Source: Rhodocyclaceae bacterium
GTDB taxonomy: Bacteria; Pseudomonadota; Gammaproteobacteria; Burkholderiales; Rhodocyclaceae
Length of the DNA stretch: 61,898 nucleotides
Assembly: GCA_023230455.1 (NCBI GenBank)
Contig: JALNXH010000020.1
Location: 1-61,898 of the forward strand
Reading direction: 5' to 3'
In this document: piece after piece, positions 7,348 to 16,200 of the stretch
Layout of the letters: each line of letters begins with the position of its first letter
Numbering within the stretch: the stretch's first letter is position 1
The notes under the pieces: generated by a model
Seen by the model: the letters and a program-made list of their open reading frames with translations, nothing else
Databases searched by the model: none
What the model was told of the DNA's origin: nothing
Translations under genes and position numbers: made by a program

Positions 7348-9003
7348 TCAGTCTTCGTGGTGGATCTCGCGATCCTTGGTCTCGGGCAGGAACAGCGTGC
7401 CAAGGATGGCCGTCATCACCGCAATCACGATCGGATACCACAGACCGTAATAGATGTCGCCGGTGGCCGCCACCATGGCGAAGGCCACCGTCGGCAGGAA
7501 GCCGCCGAACCAGCCGTTGCCGATGTGATACGGCAACGACATCGAGGTGTAGCGGATCCGCGCCGGGAACAACTCCACCAGCCAGGCCGCAATCGGCCCG
7601 TAGACCATGGTGACGTAGATCACCAGGACGGTCAGCAGAGCCAGCACCGCCGGGATATTGACCTGCGCCGGATCGGCCTTGGCCGGATAACCTGCGGCCT
7701 TGATCGCCTCGGCCATCGCCTTGTCGAACTCGGCCGCCTTGGCCTTGAACTGATCGCCGGGCAAACCCGTGCCTTCAAAGCTTGAAATCACCACCGTGCC
7801 GACCTTCACCGACGCCGTGCCGCCCGCGGCCGCCGCGGCATTGGTGTAGGGGATGGCCTTCTTCGCCAGCCAGCTCTTGGCGATGTCGCAGGAACTGGTG
7901 AATTTCGCCTTGCCCACCGGATCGAACTGGAACGAGCACTGCGCCGGATCGGCGATCACCATCACCGGATTGGTCTGCTGCGCCTTGAAGATCGCCGGAT
8001 TGGCGTACTCGGTCAGCGCGTTGAAAATCGGGAAGTAGGTCAGGGCGGCAAGGACGCAGCCGACCATGACGATCGGCTTGCGGCCGATCCGGTCGGACAG
8101 GGAGCCGAAGACGATGAAGAACGGCGTGCCGATCAGCAGCGAACCGGCGATCAGCAGGTTCGCCGTCTGCGGGTCCACCTTGAGCGTCTGCAGCATGAAG
8201 AACAACGCGTAGAACTGGCCCGTGTACCAAACCACCGCCTGTCCCGCCGTGCCGCCGAGCAGCACCATGATGACGACGCGCAGGTTGTTCCAGCGGGCGA
8301 AGGATTCCGTCAACGGCGCCTTCGATGCCTTGCCTTCCTCCTTCATCTTCTTGAACACCGGCGACTCGTTGAGCTGCATGCGGATGTAGACCGAGACGAT
8401 CAGCAGCAGAATCGAAAGCAGGAAGGGAATGCGCCAGCCCCACTCGTCGAAATCCTTGCCAAGGATGGTGCGACAGGCAAGGATCACCAGCAGCGAGAGG
8501 AACAGACCAAGCGTGGCGGTAGTCTGGATGAAACTGGTAAACAGACCGCGCTTGCCCGGCGGTGCGTGCTCGGCCACATAGGTGGCGGCGCCGCCGTATT
8601 CGCCGCCCAGCGCCAAGCCTTGCAGCAGACGCAGCGAAATCAGGATGATGGGGGCCGCGACACCGATTTGTGCATAGGTCGGCAGCATGCCGACCACCGC
8701 AGTCGACAGACCCATGATCAGGATGGTGACGAGGAAAGTGTATTTGCGCCCGATCAGGTCGCCGAGGCGGCCGAACACCAGCGCGCCGAACGGGCGCACG
8801 GCGAAACCGGCGGCAAACGCCAGCAAGGCAAAGATGAACGCAGTAGTCTCATTGACACCGGAGAAGAAGTGCTTGCTGATGATCGCCGCCAGCGAACCGT
8901 AAAGATAGAAGTCGTACCATTCGAACACCGTGCCGAGGGACGAGGCGAAGATGACCTTGCGCTCCTCTCGGGTAATTCCGCGCCCAGACGCAGCACCTAC
9001 CAT
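7348..9003 (-). CDS. MFS transporter, metabolite:H+ symporter (MHS) family
   Basis: 551 residues with 12 membrane spans. The signature stretches S-S-L-G-T-V-F-E-W-Y-D-F-Y-L-Y-G, G-R-L-G-D-L-I-G-R-K and L-G-G-E-Y-G-G-A are typical of the ProP/KgtP/ShiA branch, which moves carboxylates or zwitterions with protons. An extra hydrophilic insert of roughly 90 residues lies in the second half, as in many betaproteobacterial members. Substrate is not visible. The neighbouring TctDE-like sensor system and the shared GTAAG promoter repeats suggest an organic acid. Confidence 0.88.
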   Translation of the reverse strand: MVGAASGRGITREERKVIFASSLGTVFEWYDFYLYGSLAAIISKHFFSGVNETTAFIFALLAFAAGFAVRPFGALVFGRLGDLIGRKYTFLVTILIMGLSTAVVGMLPTYAQIGVAAPIILISLRLLQGLALGGEYGGAATYVAEHAPPGKRGLFTSFIQTTATLGLFLSLLVILACRTILGKDFDEWGWRIPFLLSILLLIVSVYIRMQLNESPVFKKMKEEGKASKAPLTESFARWNNLRVVIMVLLGGTAGQAVVWYTGQFYALFFMLQTLKVDPQTANLLIAGSLLIGTPFFIVFGSLSDRIGRKPIVMVGCVLAALTYFPIFNALTEYANPAIFKAQQTNPVMVIADPAQCSFQFDPVGKAKFTSSCDIAKSWLAKKAIPYTNAAAAAGGTASVKVGTVVISSFEGTGLPGDQFKAKAAEFDKAMAEAIKAAGYPAKADPAQVNIPAVLALLTVLVIYVTMVYGPIAAWLVELFPARIRYTSMSLPYHIGNGWFGGFLPTVAFAMVAATGDIYYGLWYPIVIAVMTAILGTLFLPETKDREIHHED

Positions 9004-9053
9004 GATGGGTCTCCTCTCGTTATATGAATCGCTGCCTTTAAGGCAGCGGAGGC

Positions 9054-9085
9054 ATCGTGAGAGCCGATGCTTACTTGAGGCTTAC
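9054..9085 (-). promoter_or_regulatory. MHS transporter promoter with GTAAG direct repeat
   Basis: On the minus strand GTAAG at 9085-9081 and GTAAG at 9074-9070 are 11 bases apart. Exactly 10 bases separate the second copy from a CACGAT -10 candidate (9059-9054). The layout is identical to the copy at 11289-11320. There is no good -35 box, as expected for an activator-dependent promoter. Confidence 0.6.
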
Positions 9086-9151
9086 ACGATTGACCGCTGC
9101 ACCGCGGCGTTGGCCCTGCTCTCCGCGCGGTTTGCCCGGGCCTCCCCGGCG

Positions 9152-10570
9152 TCAGCGATCCGACGCTGCCGCCGCGCGCGGCAGGCTGACCCTCAGGCGC
9201 GCACCGCCCAGCGGCGAAGTGCCGATCTCCACCTTGCCGCCGTGGATCTCGGCCACTTCGCGCACAATCGCCAGGCCGAGGCCGCTGCCTTCGGCGTCGG
9301 TGCCGATCACCCGATAGAAGCGCTCGAACACGCGGTCGCGCTCGCCCACCGGGATGCCGCATCCCGAATCGTCGATCTCCAGACAGATCGTCGATCTACC
9401 GATGACGCGGACGGAAATTTCACCCTGCGGCGGGGTGTACTTGATGGCGTTGTCGATCAGGTTGGCGATCATCTCGCGCAGCAGGAATTCGCTGCCGATC
9501 ACCGGTACAGGCATACCGCTGTCCTCGAAGCCGAGATTGATCGCCTTGACCAGCGCCCGGTCGGCCGCTTCCGCCGTCACCGCCCGCGCCAGAGCGGCCA
9601 GATCGACCTCGGCGAACTGGCCCGGTTGCTCGCTGGTGGCCTCGACGCGGGCCAGCGAGAGCAACTGCTGGGTCAGGTGCGACATGCGTTCGGTGCCCTT
9701 CGCCACATAGCGCAGCGCGCGGCGCAAAGCCTCGGCGTCGGTTTCGCCGAGGGCCAGATCGGTCTGCGTGCGCAGGCCGGTGAGCGGCGTTTTCAGTTGA
9801 TGCGCGGCATCGGCAATGAAGCGGCGCTGCGCCAGCAGATTGTCGTCGAGGCGCTTCATCACCGCGTTCATCGATTCGATCAGCGGACGGATCTCCTCGG
9901 GCAAACCATTGACGCTGATCGGCGACAGGTCGGCTGGCCGCCGCTGGCCGAGTTCGCGCTGCAACCGCTGCAACGGAGTGATGCCCTGGGTCAGACCAAG
10001 ATAGACCAGCAGCACCGCCACCGGGACGATGACGAACTGGGGCACGATGACGCCGGAAACGATGCTCGCCGCCAAACCCTGGCGCTTGTGGCGGGTTTCC
10101 GCGACCTGTACCAGTACAGGCCGGTGGGCGCCGGGAAGCGCGACGAACTGATAGGCAACGCGCAGATCCTCGCCGGCCACTTCGTCGTCGCGAAAGCGCA
10201 CGCCCGCCTCGCCATCCTCCGGAGCGTCGATCCAGGGCAGTTCGGCCTCGCCGGCCACGCGCTCGCCGTTGGGGCCGGTAACCTGGAAATACACCTTGTC
10301 CTTGGCGTCGGTATGCAGCAGCTCGCTGGCGGCGCCGGGCAGATCGAGCTTGACCCGCTGGCCGTCGAACGACAACAGCTTGGACAAGGCCATCACTTCA
10401 TTGGACAGCGTCTCGTCGTAGGGTTTGTTGGCAATGCTGCTGGCGACCTGGTAGGTCATCACCACCGACAAGGCCCAAAGGAACAGCAACAGGGAGAATA
10501 TCCACAGCAGCACCTCCCCCAACAGCGAATTGAAGGCGTAGTGCAGCCAACGGTAACGGCGTTCAGGCAT
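9152..10570 (-). CDS. Sensor histidine kinase, TctE/QseC type
   Basis: 472 residues: membrane helix (about 16-42), periplasmic domain with the early Y-D-E-T-L pattern of the two-component sensor N-terminal family, second helix (about 170-195), HAMP-like linker, phospho-acceptor H257 in A-A-H-Q-L-K-T-P, then an ATPase domain with D-N-A-I-K-Y-T and G-x-G-L-G-L motifs. TctE relatives sense extracellular carboxylates. The start at 10570 overlaps the regulator stop by 8 bases. The kinase is probably bifunctional toward the regulator at 10563-11237. Confidence 0.92.
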   Translation of the reverse strand: MPERRYRWLHYAFNSLLGEVLLWIFSLLLFLWALSVVMTYQVASSIANKPYDETLSNEVMALSKLLSFDGQRVKLDLPGAASELLHTDAKDKVYFQVTGPNGERVAGEAELPWIDAPEDGEAGVRFRDDEVAGEDLRVAYQFVALPGAHRPVLVQVAETRHKRQGLAASIVSGVIVPQFVIVPVAVLLVYLGLTQGITPLQRLQRELGQRRPADLSPISVNGLPEEIRPLIESMNAVMKRLDDNLLAQRRFIADAAHQLKTPLTGLRTQTDLALGETDAEALRRALRYVAKGTERMSHLTQQLLSLARVEATSEQPGQFAEVDLAALARAVTAEAADRALVKAINLGFEDSGMPVPVIGSEFLLREMIANLIDNAIKYTPPQGEISVRVIGRSTICLEIDDSGCGIPVGERDRVFERFYRVIGTDAEGSGLGLAIVREVAEIHGGKVEIGTSPLGGARLRVSLPRAAAASDR

Positions 10571-11237
10571 GCTCCGCCGGCTTCTCCAGACTGTAGCCGA
10601 GCCCGCGCAACGTGGCGATGCGGATGCCGTAGGGCTCCAGCTTCTTGCGCAGGCGATGGACATAGACCTCAATGGCGTTGGTACTGACCTCTTCGCCCCA
10701 ACCGCAGAGGTGGTCGGCCAGATGCTCCTTGCTCACCAGCCGGCCGGCGCGCAGCATCAGCATTTCCAGCACGCCCAGCTCGCGCGCCGAGAGATCGACG
10801 ATCTGATCCCCCGCCGTCACCATGCGCTCGGCCTGGTCGTACACCAGCGGGCCGAGTTCGATCTGGCGCGGCTGGCCGGTGCCGCGACGGGTCAGCGCAC
10901 GCACGCGGGCTTCGAGTTCCGGTAGAGCGAAAGGTTTGGTCAGATAGTCATCGGCGCCCGCATCCAGCCCGCGCACGCGCTCCTCGACGCCGTCCTGCGC
11001 CGTCAGGATCAGCACCGGCACCGGCGATTTGCGCGCCCGCAGGCGGCGCAGCACCTCGATACCCGACAGTTTTGGCAGGCCGAGGTCGAGGATCGCCAGA
11101 TCGAAGGACTGCGACAGCAGCGCGGTATCGGCGTCGGCACCGGTGGTCATGTGATCGACCGCGTAGCCTGCCTTGCGCAGCGAGCGCACCAGCGCGTCGG
11201 CAATGATTACGTCGTCTTCCGCAAGCAGTATGCGCAT
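10563..11237 (-). CDS. OmpR-family response regulator, TctD/QseB type
   Basis: 224 residues. The receiver domain has acidic D8-D9, phospho-acceptor D51 in L-D-L-G-L-P and the conserved lysine in L-T-K-P-F. The winged-helix DNA-binding domain (about 125-220) ends with V-H-R-L-R-K-K-L and the T-L-R-G-L-G-Y signature. It is first in the operon with the kinase. OmpR-type regulators bind tandem direct repeats one helical turn apart. The GTAAG repeats at 5068-5121, 9054-9085 and 11289-11320 fit this and are proposed as its sites. Confidence 0.93.
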   Translation of the reverse strand: MRILLAEDDVIIADALVRSLRKAGYAVDHMTTGADADTALLSQSFDLAILDLGLPKLSGIEVLRRLRARKSPVPVLILTAQDGVEERVRGLDAGADDYLTKPFALPELEARVRALTRRGTGQPRQIELGPLVYDQAERMVTAGDQIVDLSARELGVLEMLMLRAGRLVSKEHLADHLCGWGEEVSTNAIEVYVHRLRKKLEPYGIRIATLRGLGYSLEKPAEHA

Positions 11238-11288
11238 TTCCCCTACCCGTTCAGGTTGAGCCGCAAAGAGGCCATCGATGCAGGCTGC

Positions 11289-11320
11289 GTAAGATCGATG
11301 TAAGACGCCGGTCCTACAGT
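11289..11320 (+). promoter_or_regulatory. GTAAG direct repeat and -10 box pointing rightwards
   Basis: GTAAG at 11289-11293 and 11300-11304 (11-base step) is followed after exactly 10 bases by TACAGT at 11315-11320. This arrangement matches the transporter promoter at 9054-9085. It reads away from the response regulator gene and toward the hairpins at 11352-11434. It may also serve autoregulation of the divergent regulator gene. Confidence 0.55.
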
Positions 11321-11326
11321 ACAGCC

Positions 11327-11434
11327 GCTGTTCTCCTTTAGTCGGTCTACGGAGACGCTCGCCTTCAATCGGGCATGCGTCTCAGGAGGCGGTGGCCCCC
11401 TGCACTTGCCGCCTCCTGCCGCTTTTTTCCTTTT
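11327..11434 (+). ncRNA. Candidate small RNA under control of the two-component system
   Basis: From the predicted start near 11327 a transcript of about 105 bases would fold into a hairpin (GAGACGC 11352-11358 with GCGTCTC 11377-11383). A classic terminator follows: 10-bp stem 11383-11392 / 11409-11418 and a T-rich tail at 11423-11434. No reading frame or start codon with a ribosome site fits in it, and no plus-strand gene lies upstream to need this terminator. An attenuated leader for the molybdoenzyme at 11664 is the alternative. Bases 11435-11663 hold no other feature that I can support. Confidence 0.45.
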
Positions 11435-11663
11435 AAGTCAGTCTAGCAGCATGCACGCATGGCGGGTACTGCCGAATCCATGGCGCATTCCACCTCCCGC
11501 ACCTTCGCCGGGAAACCCCACCTTTCGATAGGGTCTACCCGGAAAACCGAACTCTAGACTGCGCCTGTTCAAGTCGGCACACGGATGGGCGGCGCCCCCG
11601 GTGCCGCAGACGGATTCCGAAACCGACGGACAAGGCCGCATCGATCGGCCTGGGAGGGCAGCG

Positions 11664-14555
11664 ATGAAGAACCAACCACATGCAGAGCGACGGACATTCC
11701 TCAAGCAGGGCGGCGGTATCGGGCTAACCCTGTCCCTATCGTCGTTCGCGCCCGGCATCGGCAACGCCGCAGCGCAGGCGCTCGCCAAAAAGCCGGCACC
11801 CGCCTATTCGGGCTGGGAGGATATCTACCGCCGCATGTGGACCTGGGACAAGGTGCACTGGGGCTCCCACACCAACGCCTGCTGGCCGCCCGGCGCGTGC
11901 AGCTTCTACGTCTACACCCGCAACGGCATCGTCTGGCGCGAGGAGCAGGCGGCGCACAGCGACGCGTCCAACCGCGACCACGTCGACTTCAACCCGCTCG
12001 GCTGCCAGAAAGGCGCCGCCTTTCACAACGCGCTCTATGGCGAAGAGCGCCTCAAATATCCGCTGAAGCGGGTCGGCGCGCGCGGCGAAGGCAAGTGGCA
12101 GCGCGTCTCCTGGGACCAGGCCGCGACCGAGATCGCCGATGCGATCCTCGACAGCTACCAGAGCCAGGGCTCGGACGGCTTTATCCTCGACGCGCCGCAC
12201 ATCCATGCCGGCGTCGTCGCCTACTCCGGCGCCTTCCGCCTGGTGCATCTGCTCGGCGGCGTCTATCTCGACCTGACGCTGGACATCGGCGATCTCTACG
12301 CCGGCATCAACCACACGCTCGGCAAGCAGCATCATGGCTATTCCGCCGACAACCTGCTCGACGCCGAGCTGATCATCATGACCTGCTCGAACTGGTCATA
12401 CACCTATCCGAGCAGCTACCACTTCATCACCGAGGCGCGTTACAAGGGCGCCGAAGTCGTGCTCGTCGCCCCCGACGTCAATCCGACCTCGCCCGCTGCC
12501 GACATCCATGTCCCGGTCGGCGTCGGACTCGACACCGCGTTCTGGCTGGGCGTTTGCCAAGTCATCGTCAGCGAGGAGCTTTACGACCGCGCCTTCGTCT
12601 GCGAGCAGACCGACCTGCCGCTGCTGGTGCGCATGGACAACGGGCATTTCCTCAGCGAGGCCGACGTCGAAGGCGGCCGCGCCAACCAGTACTACCACTA
12701 CGACACCCAGGGCAAGCGGCTGCACAAGGCCGCGCGCGGCACCCTCAAGCTGGAGATCGAGCCGGCGCTGCACGGCACCCACAGCGTGCGCCTCAAGGAC
12801 GGCAGCGAGGTCCGCGTGCAGCCGGTGTTCGAACGCCTCGGCGAACACCTCAAGGCCTACACGCCAGAAAAGGCCAGCGCCCTGAGCCACGTGCCGGCCT
12901 CGCTGATCGTCGAACTCGGCCGCAAGATCGCCCAGAAGCGCACCTGCAACTACATTGGTTACACCTCGCCCAAGCTGTATCACGGCGACACCACCGAGCG
13001 CAGCCTGCTGCTGGCCATGGCGCTGACCGGCAACTGGGGCAAACCCGGCACCGGCTTCGTGAACCTGTGCTTCCCGGAAGACCACGTGCTGTATACCGCG
13101 ATCGGCACCAAGCCAGTGGCCGAGGGTGGCCTACAAGACCTCGCGGCGCTGGAAAAAATCTTCGATGAAAAAGTGAAGAAGGAGGACCCGGACGCCTCCG
13201 ACGAAATCGTGCACATCGAAATGATGAAGGGGCTGTCCACCATGATCGGCGCCGCGCCGCCGGCCTTCTGGCTGTACAACCATTGCGGCTACGACCGGCT
13301 CTACGACAACCGCGCCTGGTCCGATCCCGAATTCGGCAAAACCTTCGGCGAACGGCTGAAGGAAGGCATCGACAAGGGCTGGTGGACGCCGCAGCAACTG
13401 CGTCCGGCCAGGGACAAGCAACCGCAGGTGCTGATGCTGCTCGCCAACAACCCGCTAAGGCGCAAGCGCAGCGGCGCCAAGCTGTATCCCGAGGTGCTGT
13501 TCCCCAAGCTGAAAATGATCTTCGCCCTGGAGACGCGGATGTCCTCCTCGGCGATGTACGCCGACATCGTGCTGCCCTGCGCGTGGTACTACGAGAAGCA
13601 CGACATGACGCTGTCCACGGTCGGCAACCCGTTCTATGCCTACATCGACCGCGCGGTGGAACCGCCGGGCGAATGCAAGGAAGAATGGGCAGCGATGGCG
13701 CTGATCATGAAAAAAATCGGCGAACGCGCCAAGGCGCGCGGCATGAGCGAGTACGTGGACAACACCGGCCAGAAGCGACGCCTCGAAGACCTGTGGAACG
13801 CATTCACCATGAACGGCCACTTGCAGAGCAACGAGGACTGCATGAAGGAAATGACCCAGGTCAATGTCGCCACCGGTGTCTTTCCCGAGGGCTACACCTA
13901 CGCACAATTCCGCAAGGACGGCCAGGTGCGCATCCAGGGCCTCGGCGTCGGCATGGCGAAATATTCGGCCGCCAACGAGTTCGATCCGAAAAAACCTTTC
14001 TACCCCCTGCGCTGGCACCTCGACGACAAGAAGATTTTTCCCACCCAGACGCGGCGGGCGCAGTTCTATCTCGACCATGAGTGGTATCTCGAAGCCGGCG
14101 AAGCCCTGCCCACCTTCAAGGCCCCGCCGAAGATCGGCGGCGACCATCCGTTCGCCATCACCGGCGGCCATCCGCGCGTCAGCATCCATTCCAGCCATCT
14201 CGCCAACCCCCATCTGGCGCGGCTGCACCGCGGCCAGCCGGTGGTGCATGTCAACGACGCGGATGCTGCAGAACTCGGCTTGCAGGACGGCGACATGGCC
14301 GTGCTCTACAACGATTTCGCCGAGTGCGAACTCATGGTCCGCTGCGCCGCCAACGTGCAGCCCAAAGAGCTTATCGTCTATATGTGGGAGGCCTACCAGC
14401 ACAAAGGCTGGATGCCTTACGACGCACTGCTGATCGGCATTCCGAAGGCCCTGCTGATGGCCGGCGGCTACGACCAGTTCCGCTTTTTCCTCAGCAACGG
14501 CAGCCCGCCGCCGACCACCGACCGCGGTGTCCGCGTCAGCCTGCGCAAGGCCTGA
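11664..14555 (+). CDS. Type II DMSO-reductase-family molybdenum enzyme catalytic subunit, steroid C25 / ethylbenzene dehydrogenase-like
   Basis: 963 residues with a twin-arginine signal (E-R-R-T-F-L-K-Q-G), so exported folded to the periplasm. Cluster FS0 ligands are H69, C73, C79 and C114 (one His and three Cys, the type II arrangement). D210 in I-G-D-L-Y-A-G is the likely molybdenum ligand. The whole length resembles alpha subunits of ethylbenzene dehydrogenase and of steroid C25 dehydrogenase, which hydroxylate unactivated carbons with water. No iron-sulfur beta, heme gamma or delta chaperone gene is nearby, so partners must come from elsewhere. The ATG at 11664 has GGGAGGG upstream. Confidence 0.85.
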   Translation: MKNQPHAERRTFLKQGGGIGLTLSLSSFAPGIGNAAAQALAKKPAPAYSGWEDIYRRMWTWDKVHWGSHTNACWPPGACSFYVYTRNGIVWREEQAAHSDASNRDHVDFNPLGCQKGAAFHNALYGEERLKYPLKRVGARGEGKWQRVSWDQAATEIADAILDSYQSQGSDGFILDAPHIHAGVVAYSGAFRLVHLLGGVYLDLTLDIGDLYAGINHTLGKQHHGYSADNLLDAELIIMTCSNWSYTYPSSYHFITEARYKGAEVVLVAPDVNPTSPAADIHVPVGVGLDTAFWLGVCQVIVSEELYDRAFVCEQTDLPLLVRMDNGHFLSEADVEGGRANQYYHYDTQGKRLHKAARGTLKLEIEPALHGTHSVRLKDGSEVRVQPVFERLGEHLKAYTPEKASALSHVPASLIVELGRKIAQKRTCNYIGYTSPKLYHGDTTERSLLLAMALTGNWGKPGTGFVNLCFPEDHVLYTAIGTKPVAEGGLQDLAALEKIFDEKVKKEDPDASDEIVHIEMMKGLSTMIGAAPPAFWLYNHCGYDRLYDNRAWSDPEFGKTFGERLKEGIDKGWWTPQQLRPARDKQPQVLMLLANNPLRRKRSGAKLYPEVLFPKLKMIFALETRMSSSAMYADIVLPCAWYYEKHDMTLSTVGNPFYAYIDRAVEPPGECKEEWAAMALIMKKIGERAKARGMSEYVDNTGQKRRLEDLWNAFTMNGHLQSNEDCMKEMTQVNVATGVFPEGYTYAQFRKDGQVRIQGLGVGMAKYSAANEFDPKKPFYPLRWHLDDKKIFPTQTRRAQFYLDHEWYLEAGEALPTFKAPPKIGGDHPFAITGGHPRVSIHSSHLANPHLARLHRGQPVVHVNDADAAELGLQDGDMAVLYNDFAECELMVRCAANVQPKELIVYMWEAYQHKGWMPYDALLIGIPKALLMAGGYDQFRFFLSNGSPPPTTDRGVRVSLRKA

Positions 14556-14598
14556 GCGACAGCCATCCCGAGACAACGGGGCTATCATCAAGATGATC

Positions 14599-14620
14599 GG
14601 GCCGGCGCTTCGACCGGCCC
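14599..14620 (+). terminator. Possible terminator after the molybdoenzyme gene
   Basis: The 7-bp GC stem GGGCCGG 14599-14605 / CCGGCCC 14614-14620 is followed by only a short T run (GACTTTG), 44 bases after the stop. Confidence 0.45.
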
Positions 14621-14649
14621 GACTTTGAAACGACTTGACCTGCCCGACC

Positions 14650-15189
14650 ATGGACTATCAGGACGTCATCGATTATTGGTTTGTGGAAATCGACCCCAAG
14701 CTGTGGTGGGGGCAAAGCACGGCGCTCGATCGTCAGATCGCCGAACGTTTCGGCGCGGTTCACGCGCAGGCCGCAAGATGCGAGCTTTATGGCTGGCGCG
14801 CCACACCGCTCGGTCGCCTCGCAGAAATCGTCGTCCTCGATCAGTTCTCCAGAAATATCTATCGCGGCCAGGCGCAGGCTTTTGCCAGCGACGCCCTGGC
14901 TCTCGCCTTGGCGCAGGAAGCGATTGCCGCGCACGCCGACGCCGCACTGGAACCGGCCAAGCGGCCATTCCTCTATATGCCCTTCATGCATAGCGAGTCG
15001 CGCGCGATTCATCGGATTGCCGTCAATCTGTTCGGCGCTGAAGGCATGACCGCGAACCTGGATTTCGAACACCGGCACAAAGCCATCATCGACCGCTTCG
15101 GCCGTTATCCGCATCGCAACGCAGCGCTCGGCCGGATATCCAGCGACGAGGAAATCGAGTTCCTGAAAACCCCCGGATCGTCGTTCTAG
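14650..15189 (+). CDS. DUF924 family protein
   Basis: 179 residues of the DUF924 family, recognised by the N-terminal D-V-I-D-Y-W-F, the central L-D-Q-F-S-R-N-I-Y-R-G and F-L-Y-M-P-F-M-H-S-E. The fold is TPR-like helical; some relatives are annotated as membrane or iron-related but the biochemical role is unknown. The ATG at 14650 (MDYQD) fits the family start better than the in-frame TTG at 14635, though neither has a strong ribosome site. Confidence 0.85.
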   Translation: MDYQDVIDYWFVEIDPKLWWGQSTALDRQIAERFGAVHAQAARCELYGWRATPLGRLAEIVVLDQFSRNIYRGQAQAFASDALALALAQEAIAAHADAALEPAKRPFLYMPFMHSESRAIHRIAVNLFGAEGMTANLDFEHRHKAIIDRFGRYPHRNAALGRISSDEEIEFLKTPGSSF

Positions 15190-15245
15190 ATCGGATCGGG
15201 GAACCTGCTTTCGAAGACGACGCTTGCTGACGAGGAGACACAACC

Positions 15246-15728
15246 ATGGGTTTCGCACCCTCACCGATGCAACTGGTATCCAACACATTCGAGCCGGGAG
15301 GCGCCATTCCCAGGCGCTGTAGCATGGAAGGCGAGAATCAGTCGCCGCACTTGCAATGGATCGGCGCCCCCGCGGGTACGCGGTCCTTTGCGCTGATCTG
15401 CCATGATCCCGATGCACCGCTGGCCATGCCCGGCAGCTATGGCTTCGTCCATTGGGTGCTCTACAACCTGCCTGCCTCGGTCACCGAATTAGCCGAGGGC
15501 GGAAATGGCAGCGCAAGCGGCAGCGAAGGCATCAGCGACTTCGGCAAGCCCGGCTACGGCGGTCCCATGCCGCCCCCGGGCCACGGCGTACACCACTATT
15601 TCTTCATCGTGATGGCGCTGGACCAGGAACTCGGCCTGCAACCCGGCCTGACCCTGTGGCAACTGATGACGCAAATCGAATCGCACGTGATCGGCATGAA
15701 TCGCCTGATGGGAACCTACCAGCGCTGA
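15246..15728 (+). CDS. YbhB/YbcL family Raf-kinase-inhibitor-like (PEBP) protein
   Basis: 160 residues of the phosphatidylethanolamine-binding fold with D-P-D-A-P near residue 57, H-W-V-L-Y-N-L-P and G-P-x-P-P-x-G-H-G-x-H-x-Y-F-F. The bacterial YbhB/YbcL proteins bind anionic ligands; the physiological role is unclear. It has no signal peptide. The ATG at 15246 has GAGGAG nine bases upstream. It is the second gene after the molybdoenzyme, in the same direction. Confidence 0.9.
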   Translation: MGFAPSPMQLVSNTFEPGGAIPRRCSMEGENQSPHLQWIGAPAGTRSFALICHDPDAPLAMPGSYGFVHWVLYNLPASVTELAEGGNGSASGSEGISDFGKPGYGGPMPPPGHGVHHYFFIVMALDQELGLQPGLTLWQLMTQIESHVIGMNRLMGTYQR

Positions 15729-15789
15729 TACTCCGGGCATCCGGCCGATGTCCGCGGTGCAGGAATCAACGGACGCAGGCGGACAGGCA

Positions 15790-16200
15790 TCAGGGCAGCG
15801 GCTCGGGAACGCCTTCGGCGTCTTTTTGCCGCGGCTGGAACTCAAGAACCCGCGCACATTGTTGCGGCAGCAACGACACGGCCGGCGTGGGTTCCTGGGC
15901 AGTAAATGGTGTTGCTTCCGAGCTGTGCAAATCCTGCAAGCCTTCGTTCAGTTTCAGGAACGACGCCCACATCAGCCGGTAAAGTTTTACCGTCATGCCT
16001 AATGCGGACTTCGACAACCGCCGTTCGCAGTCGATACGAAACTGCATGCCGCGCAGCCGGGGTTTGAGTCTCTCGGGCGCCCGGTCGATCAGTTCATTGA
16101 TCAACGTGCTACGTAACGCCTCATAGCCCTGCGGATCAAGGCGCACGAGTGACGAAAGAAAATCGTGGCTGGGAAGCTCTATTGGGTGAAACTGCCTCAT
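15790..16200 (-). CDS. DUF3135 domain protein
   Basis: 136 residues. The core D-P-Q-G-Y-E-A-L-R-S-T-L-I-N-E-L-I followed by L-R-G-M-Q-F-R-I-D and a late L-Y-R-L-M-W-x-S-F is the DUF3135 pattern found in denitrifying and other Proteobacteria. Function unknown. The start is uncertain: ATG 16200 (MRQFHP) fits family length, but in-frame starts upstream exist and the ribosome site is weak. Confidence 0.7.
   Translation of the reverse strand: MRQFHPIELPSHDFLSSLVRLDPQGYEALRSTLINELIDRAPERLKPRLRGMQFRIDCERRLSKSALGMTVKLYRLMWASFLKLNEGLQDLHSSEATPFTAQEPTPAVSLLPQQCARVLEFQPRQKDAEGVPEPLP

Noticed and set aside
11585..13168. Second long plus-strand frame overlapping the molybdoenzyme gene
   Set aside because: Low-complexity Arg/Ala/Pro/Gly composition; the overlapping frame encodes a complete conserved enzyme.
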